Origin: Chloroflexota bacterium
GTDB lineage: Bacteria > Chloroflexota > Limnocylindria > Limnocylindrales > CSP1-4
Direction: 5' to 3'
Assembly (NCBI GenBank): GCA_021783595.1
Contig: JAJXTS010000011.1
Location: 1 to 33,290 of the forward strand
DNA length: 33,290 nt
The notes beneath the pieces were generated by a model. It was not told the origin of the DNA, searched no databases, and saw only the letters and a program-made list of their open reading frames with translations. The first letter of the stretch is position 1. Each line of letters opens with the position of its first letter. Shown here piece after piece: positions 23,821-33,290 of the stretch. Position numbers and translations under genes: made by a program.

Positions 23821-25850
23821 AACCGCTCCCGGCGGACCACCACCCGCTGGCCGCGGATCGTGGCGTCGCGCAGGGCGCCGACGACCCGCTCGGCGGCGGC
23901 CTCGGGGACCTCGACGAGCGAGAAGCCGTCGGCGATCTGGATGGCCCCGATGTCGCGCCCCTGGAGGCCCGCCTCGTTGGTGATCGCCCCGACGAGGTCG
24001 CTGGGGCGCACGCCGCCCGCTCGGCCGAGCCCGACGAACAGCCGCGTGACGCCGCTGCCGTGGGACCCGCGCGCCGGAGGGCGGACCACGGGCCGGCCGT
24101 CGGGGGTCTGCCAGCCGGTGGGACGGAACCCGCGGGGGCCGGCCGAGGCGGCAGGGCGGGCGAGCGGCGGGCGCCACGGGCCCGGCCGCGGGCCATCGAA
24201 GCCCGGGCGGTCGCCGGCGTCCTCGGGCATGGCATCGCGCGGCGCGAACGGCGGGCGCTCCCCGGTCGGGCGCGGCCCCGGCATCGGGTGGGGCCGGAGC
24301 ATCCGGCTGCCGGGGACCTCCCCGTGGACCGGCGGCCGGCGCCCGGCGCCTCGGTTCGCCGCCCACGGGGCACCGGCGCCGCGGCCCACCGCCTGGGGCA
24401 GCATCGCGGGCGCGAGCTCGACCGTGTCCTCGGCACCGCGCGCTTCCTGGTCCGCTTGCGCCACGGCCGCGAGCGCGATGTCCACGAGGTCGAACTCGTC
24501 CGCCAGCGGCTCCACGACCGCGCGATAGCGGTCGTGGCCGCCGGCGAGCAGCGCCTCGCGCAGCGTGCCGCGCAGCAGCTCCATCCGCTTCTCGCGCAGG
24601 TCCGCGATGGTGGGCAGGCCGGCGATCTCGAGCGGGCGCCCGATGGCGCGCTCGATGTCGCGCAGCAGGCGGTGCTCGCGCGGCTCGACCAGGGTGATCG
24701 CCACGCCCTCCCGCCCGGCCCGGCCCGTCCGCCCGGTGCGGTGGACGTAGGTGTCCGGCGACGACGGGACGTCATAGTTGACGACGTGGGTGACGTGCTC
24801 GATGTCGAGCCCGCGGGCGGCGACGTCGGTGGCGACGAGCACGTCGAGCGCGCCGTCGCGGAAGCGGCCCATGATCCGGTCTCGCTGCTCCTGGGCCAGG
24901 CCGCCGTGCAGGGCCGCCGCGTCGCGGCCGCGGCCGGCGAGCGCCTCCGCCAGGTCGTCCACCTCGCCGCGCGTGCGCGCGAACACGAGGGTCGCCGCAC
25001 CGTCCTCGAGGTCCAGGATGCGGCCCAGGGCCGCGAGCTTGTCCGCGCGGCGGACGATGTACGCCACGTGCCGGACCCTGGCCGGCTCTCCGGCCGGCGC
25101 CTCCTCGCGCGCGACGCGGACCCGTTGCGGGGCGTGCAGGTGCCGCTCCGCCAGGGCGGCGATCGGCCCGGCGATGGTGGCCGAGAACAGCGCCGTCTGG
25201 CGCTCGCGCGGCAGGGCGCCCAGGATCCGGTCGAGGTCCTCGGCGAAGCCCATGTCGAGCATCTCGTCCGCCTCGTCGAGGATCACCGTCGCCACCTCGT
25301 CAAGGCGGAGCGTGCCGCGCTCGAGATGGTCCACGGCACGGCCGGGCGTCGCCACCACCACGTCAACCCCGCGGGCCAGGCGCGCGAGCTGGGCGGCGAT
25401 CGGCTGGCCGCCGTAGACCGGCACCACGCGCACGCCCAGATCACGGCCGTAGCGGTGGATCGCCTCGGCCACCTGCATCGCGAGCTCGCGGGTGGGCGTA
25501 AGGACCAGCGCGGCGGGGCGGCTGCCGCCCCCGGCGCGGGGCGCTCCCCGTCCGTCAACCCGGTCCCCAGCCGCCCGTGCGGCATCGAGCCTGCCGGCGA
25601 GAGCCTGGAGGATCGGCAGCGCGAAGGCAGCCGTCTTGCCGGTGCCGGTGGGTGCCTCGGCCAGCAGGTCGCGGCCGGCCAGCAGCGGCGGGATCGCCGC
25701 CTCCTGGACGGGCGTGGGCTCCTCGTACCCCAGGGCGACGAGCGCCGCGAGCAGGCGCGGGTCCAGGCCGAGGGCAGCGAAGCCGATGGGGCTGGCGGCC
25801 GCGAGATCGGCTGGCGCGGGAGTCAGGGGCGTGACGGGCGGTTCGGACAC
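23817..25850 (-). CDS. DEAD-box ATP-dependent RNA helicase with C-terminal DbpA-type RNA-binding domain
   Basis: A protein of 677 residues. The Q-motif region is F24 to Q49; Walker A is APTGTGKT (66-73); PTREL (119-123); TPGR (168-171); DEAD (192-195); SAT (223-225); and motif VI HRTGRTGRAGREG. A Pro/Gly/Arg-rich linker (about 480-600) joins this core to a DbpA/CsdA-like RNA-binding domain (VTRLFVGLGRAGGVRPSDLVGAITNEAGLQGRDIGAIQI...). Such enzymes remodel rRNA and structured mRNA, often in ribosome assembly or cold adaptation. GTG 25850 is preferred over an ATG at 25934: a -10-like TACCCT lies exactly 6 nt upstream (25857-25862), predicting a leaderless mRNA. The -10 region overlaps a small TCCCC-GAT-GGGGA inverted repeat. 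Confidence 0.92.
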   Translation of the reverse strand: MSEPPVTPLTPAPADLAAASPIGFAALGLDPRLLAALVALGYEEPTPVQEAAIPPLLAGRDLLAEAPTGTGKTAAFALPILQALAGRLDAARAAGDRVDGRGAPRAGGGSRPAALVLTPTRELAMQVAEAIHRYGRDLGVRVVPVYGGQPIAAQLARLARGVDVVVATPGRAVDHLERGTLRLDEVATVILDEADEMLDMGFAEDLDRILGALPRERQTALFSATIAGPIAALAERHLHAPQRVRVAREEAPAGEPARVRHVAYIVRRADKLAALGRILDLEDGAATLVFARTRGEVDDLAEALAGRGRDAAALHGGLAQEQRDRIMGRFRDGALDVLVATDVAARGLDIEHVTHVVNYDVPSSPDTYVHRTGRTGRAGREGVAITLVEPREHRLLRDIERAIGRPLEIAGLPTIADLREKRMELLRGTLREALLAGGHDRYRAVVEPLADEFDLVDIALAAVAQADQEARGAEDTVELAPAMLPQAVGRGAGAPWAANRGAGRRPPVHGEVPGSRMLRPHPMPGPRPTGERPPFAPRDAMPEDAGDRPGFDGPRPGPWRPPLARPAASAGPRGFRPTGWQTPDGRPVVRPPARGSHGSGVTRLFVGLGRAGGVRPSDLVGAITNEAGLQGRDIGAIQIADGFSLVEVPEAAAERVVGALRDATIRGQRVVVRRERF

Positions 25851-25965
25851 GCAGAGAGGGTATCCCCGATGGGGAATGGGCCCCGCGTGCCGATCGGCCG
25901 ACGCGGGAGGTCGGCCGTTGCCGGGGGCGAGCACGGTCGCGGAGCGGACGCGCCGTGCGACGCGC

Positions 25966-27449
25966 CTATGTGCCCAGAACCGTCTCGCCGCCCATCAGGT
26001 AGCGGTCCACGCCCTCCGCCGCCATCCTGCCCTCGCGGATCGCCCACACGACCAGCGACTGGCCGCGGACGCAGTCTCCGGCCGCGAACACACCGGGGAC
26101 GGACGTCATTCGGTCAGCCCCGGTGCGCACGTTGCCGCGCCCGTCGAGCTCGCAGCCGAACGCCTTCGGCAGGGCCGGCTCCGGGCCGAGGAAGCCCATC
26201 GCGAGCAGCACCAGGTCGGCGTCGATCACCTGCGCCGTGCCGGGAACCTCGCGCAGCTCCTGGCGCCCGTCGGCCCCGGCAGCCCAGGCCACGTCCACGA
26301 TCTCGACGGCGGTGACGTGCTCGCTGCGGCCGATGAAGCGGCGCGCGGTGGTCTGGTACCGGCGCGGGTCCTCGCCCCACAGCGCGGCCGCCTCCTCCTG
26401 CCCGTAGTCGAGCTTGCGGACCCTTGGCCACTCCGGCCACGGGTTGCCGGGCTGGCGCGTGTCGGGGGGCCGGGCGAGGATCTCCAGCTGGCGCACCGAC
26501 GCGGCACCCTGCCGGATTGCCGTGCCCACGCAGTCGGTGCCGGTGTCGCCGCCGCCGATGACGATGACGCGCTTCCCGCGCGCGTCGATCGGCGCCTCGG
26601 ACGCCGCGCCGCCGTCCAGCAGCCGGCGCGTGTTGCCGCGCAGGTAGCTCATGGCGAAATGAATGCCACCGAGCTCCCGCCCGGGAATGGGCAGGTCGCG
26701 GGCGAGCGTGGCGCCCGTGGCCAGGACCACCGCGTCGTGATCGGCGGTCAGGCGGTCGGCACCGACGTCCGCGCCGACGGTGACGCCGGTGACGAACCGG
26801 ATGCCCTCGGCCTCCATGAGCTCCACGCGGCGCCGGACGACGCCCTTGTCCAGCTTCATGTTCGGGATGCCGTACATCAGCAGCCCGCCGACGCGGCCGG
26901 CCCGCTCGAACACGGTGACCGCGTGCCCGGCCCGGTTGAGCTGGTCCGCCGCCGCGAGCCCGGCCGGCCCGCTGCCGATGACGGCGACGGCGAACCCGGT
27001 CCGCGCGAGCGGCGGACTGGGCGCGATCCAGCCGGCCTCCCAGGCGCGGTCCGCGATCTCGGCCTCGATGGTCTTGATGGCGACCGGGTCGCCGTTGATG
27101 CCCACCGTGCACGAGCCCTCGCAGGGCGCCGGGCAGACGCGGCCGGTGAACTCGGGGAAGTTGTTGGTGAAGTGGAGGCGGATGCTCGCCTCGCGCCACT
27201 GGCCCCGGTAGACCATGTCGTTCCACTCGGGGACCAGGTTGTTGAGCGGGCAGCCCGATGCCATGCCGCCGATCAGCGCCCCGGTGTGGCAGAACGGAAT
27301 GCCGCAGTCCATGCACCGGGCGCCCTGCTCGGCGAGCTGCGCCTCGGTCAGGCGGGGGTGGTCCTCGCCCCAGTCGCGAATCCGCTCCAGCGGCGGCCTT
27401 GACGGCATGGCCCGGCGGGCAAACTCGAGGAACCCGGTCGGCTTGCCCA

Positions 27450-27450
<1 letters not shown>
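25966..27450 (-). CDS. gltD: glutamate synthase small (beta) subunit
   Basis: A protein of 494 residues that passes electrons from NADPH through FAD and iron-sulphur clusters to the GltB subunit for glutamate synthesis. The N-terminal ferredoxin-like part has cysteine clusters CMDCGIPFCHTG...GCPLNNL and CPAPCEGSC. The FAD site is AVIGSGPAGLAAA, the NADPH site VIVIGGGDTGTDCVG, and the closing FAD motif VFAAGDCVRGQSLVVWAI. The length is normal for the family. The ATG overlaps the gltB stop by one base (TGATG), so translation is coupled. No terminator is obvious before the helicase gene, 115 bp on. Confidence 0.96.
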
Positions 27451-32051
<4,601 letters not shown>

Positions 32052-32275
32052 CGGGGCGACCTCCGTCGGTGGGAAACGGGGCCCGACGATACGGGCGGGA
32101 CTGTTGAAGGGCAGGGTCCGCAGGGGTGGTGGTTGGGTTGCGGTTCGGGCCCCGGGTTCGACCGGCCGGGTCGGGAGGCAGCCGTCGGGGGCCCCGTCGC
32201 AGCGACCACCGGGCCGCGGGCGGCGTTCCGCGCGGGCTGGGGCGCCGCGCCGTCCGCGGGGCGATACTGGGACCG

Positions 32276-32722
32276 ATGCGACGCGTGGTGGCGGAGGCGC
32301 TGGTCGGCGCCTCCCGAGCGGAGGTCTGGCAGCTGCTCGACGATCTCGAGGACATGCCGCGCTGGCTGCCCGGGGTGCGAGCCGTTGCTTCCTCCGGCCC
32401 CGCCCGAAACGGCACGCTCTACCGCGTGCGGACCTCGGTCCTGGGCCTGGCGCGCGCACGGGACTGGGAGATCCGGGACCACCGCCCGCCGGCCCGCCAG
32501 GCGCGCGTGGCGCGAGACGGCGCGCTGGAGCTGACACTGGTCCTGGCGCTCGACGTCCGCGGCTCGGGAACCCGTGTTCGTGCGGAGCTCGAGCTCAGGT
32601 CCGCGCTCGCGGCGCCGCTCGGCGCAGTCCACGAGCTGGTGGCAGCCCCATGCGCCGTCGCCGACGCCAGACGGTTGGTCGGCGCCGTGAAGCGCGCGTT
32701 CGAGGGACGGCCGCGACGCTAG
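32276..32722 (+). CDS. SRPBCC-superfamily (polyketide cyclase/START-like) protein
   Basis: A protein of 148 residues. The helix-grip fold is indicated by [31 protein letters not shown], the standard SRPBCC opening, followed by alternating strands and a long C-terminal helix ([27 protein letters not shown]). Members bind hydrophobic ligands; this one has no identifiable ligand. The ATG at 32276 is chosen because GATACT (32263-32268) lies 7 nt upstream, consistent with a leaderless transcript, and upstream codons are not protein-like. It is divergent from gltB, sharing a 224-bp intergenic region. Confidence 0.8.
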   Translation: MRRVVAEALVGASRAEVWQLLDDLEDMPRWLPGVRAVASSGPARNGTLYRVRTSVLGLARARDWEIRDHRPPARQARVARDGALELTLVLALDVRGSGTRVRAELELRSALAAPLGAVHELVAAPCAVADARRLVGAVKRAFEGRPRR

Positions 32723-32745
32723 CTGTGGCCGGGCTGCGGTCGTGC

Positions 32746-32770
32746 GTGCCGGGCGCGACAGACCCGGCAC
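32746..32770 (+). terminator. hairpin after the SRPBCC gene
   Basis: GTGCCGGG (32746-32753) pairs perfectly with CCCGGCAC (32763-32770) over a 9-nt loop, 24 nt after the stop codon. No T tract. Confidence 0.5.
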
Positions 32771-32790
32771 CGCCCTCGCGGGCAAACGAA

Positions 32791-32893
32791 AACGGACCGC
32801 CTGTGAGGACAGGTTCGGGGCTCCGCCGCCGCCCGGCATCCCGCCGGAGGAACGACGCGCCGCCCCATGTCATCCGAATGTTGGCGGTCCGTT
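32791..32893. other. nested inverted-repeat structure, possible structured RNA or small mobile repeat
   Basis: The ends AACGGACCGCC (32791-32801) and GGCGGTCCGTT (32883-32893) are perfect 11-bp inverted repeats 81 bp apart. Inside, GACA (32808-32811) can pair with TGTC (32868-32871), GGGGC (32817-32821) with GCCCC (32862-32866), and CCGGC (32833-32837) with GCCGG (32843-32847). These pairings are nested and together form one long hairpin of about 103 nt. No protein-coding frame fits it. Confidence 0.4.
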
Positions 32894-33290
32894 CGATGCG
32901 CCAACCGTACGCTCGCGGCGACCGCGCCGCCAGACGCCAGATGGGCCAGCCGCGACGCGCCGAACGGGGCACCCCGGTCGGGCCGCGCCGGGGGCCGATC
33001 GGGCCTCACCCACGTACCTCGGGCGGACCGCTCGGCCGGGCCGGCATCGGAACCGGCCCCGGCCCGCGCCCGGGGCCTGGGGCGGGCCTGCCGGGCCTCC
33101 ACGTGCATCCGCCGACGACGCAACGGTGCGGCGCCCGCACAACCAGGTCGCCCCGCGACGCAGTCGTGCGCTCCGGGGCCCAGCCTGGGCGCGAGGGTGC
33201 ACGATCGCTGCGCGGGGCGGCGCATTCCTGCGGCGAGCGCACCGTTGGGTCGTGGGGCGCAACGGGCCGGCGGGCGCGACGTGCGAGCCG
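32894..33290. other. no gene recognised
   Basis: About 400 bases to the end of the window. The open frames on both strands give low-complexity Arg/Pro/Ala products without motifs, as expected from shadow frames at this GC content. I see no tRNA, no RNase P or tmRNA signature and no clear promoter. Confidence 0.6.

Noticed and set aside
32791-32893. Signal recognition particle (4.5S) RNA
   Set aside because: Length and hairpin form are right, but the conserved GGTCAGG / GGAAGGAAGCAG tip motif is missing.
32787-32896. Miniature transposable element with target-site duplication
   Set aside because: The inverted ends suggest it, but the flanking CGA on each side is too short and not flush with the repeats, and no second copy is in the window.

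Overview
The window is about 33 kb of very GC-rich bacterial chromosome with strong third-position GC. It carries housekeeping and conserved accessory genes. I see no rRNA, tRNA, CRISPR array, phage gene or insertion sequence. The gene mix is a single B12-dependent ribonucleotide reductase, a TY-Chap/YbjN-like protein, a PAC2 protein, a SPFH plus ribbon-helix-helix pair, an ArnT/YkcB-like glycosyltransferase with GtrA, and a primary sigma factor with a large insert. Together with frequent apparently leaderless starts, this suggests a high-GC Chloroflexota lineage (Limnocylindria-like) or a deep actinobacterial relative. That placement is inference.

Layout. 181-795: small membrane protein. 796-1401: an unusually dense regulatory region (LexA-like box, phased DnaA-box-like sites, tandem NrdR boxes, a good sigma-70 promoter, a structured leader) in front of nrdJ (1402-4500), which ends in a perfect hairpin terminator. 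4674-6687: an unknown protein, a CFA-synthase-like methyltransferase with a damaged C-terminal domain and an odd start, and a DUF1918 protein. 6738-10216: a membrane-anchored methyltransferase (-), a SPFH membrane protein with a 57-residue ribbon-helix-helix partner (+), a secreted Ser/Pro-rich protein (-) and a YbaK-type deacylase (-). 10367-14884 (+): aldehyde dehydrogenase, TY-Chap protein, and the primary sigma factor behind a consensus-like promoter with a perfect palindrome at the transcription start.

15090-21689 (all -) looks like one functional neighbourhood: a small single-pass protein and ApbE flavin transferase; a haem-binding ferric-reductase-like membrane protein followed directly by an OmpR-type response regulator and a histidine kinase; then GtrA and a GT39 membrane glycosyltransferase. 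Two of its promoter regions share a direct repeat, CGWAAS-N5-CGWAAS on the minus strand, the 11-bp geometry expected of an OmpR/PhoB-family operator. I therefore propose a regulon joining extracytoplasmic flavin/haem redox chemistry with cell-surface glycosylation. No FMN-binding domain is encoded here, so the acceptor of ApbE is open; the 92-residue neighbour is a candidate.

21823-25850: a possible glycosyltransferase remnant, an AlkA-type DNA glycosylase, a PAC2 protein, and a DEAD-box RNA helicase that meets PAC2 tail to tail over a shared CTAG. 25966-32051 (-): the glutamate synthase operon gltB-gltD. 32276-32722 (+): a SRPBCC protein. The last ~570 bases hold no gene I can support, but contain a nested ~103-nt inverted-repeat structure.
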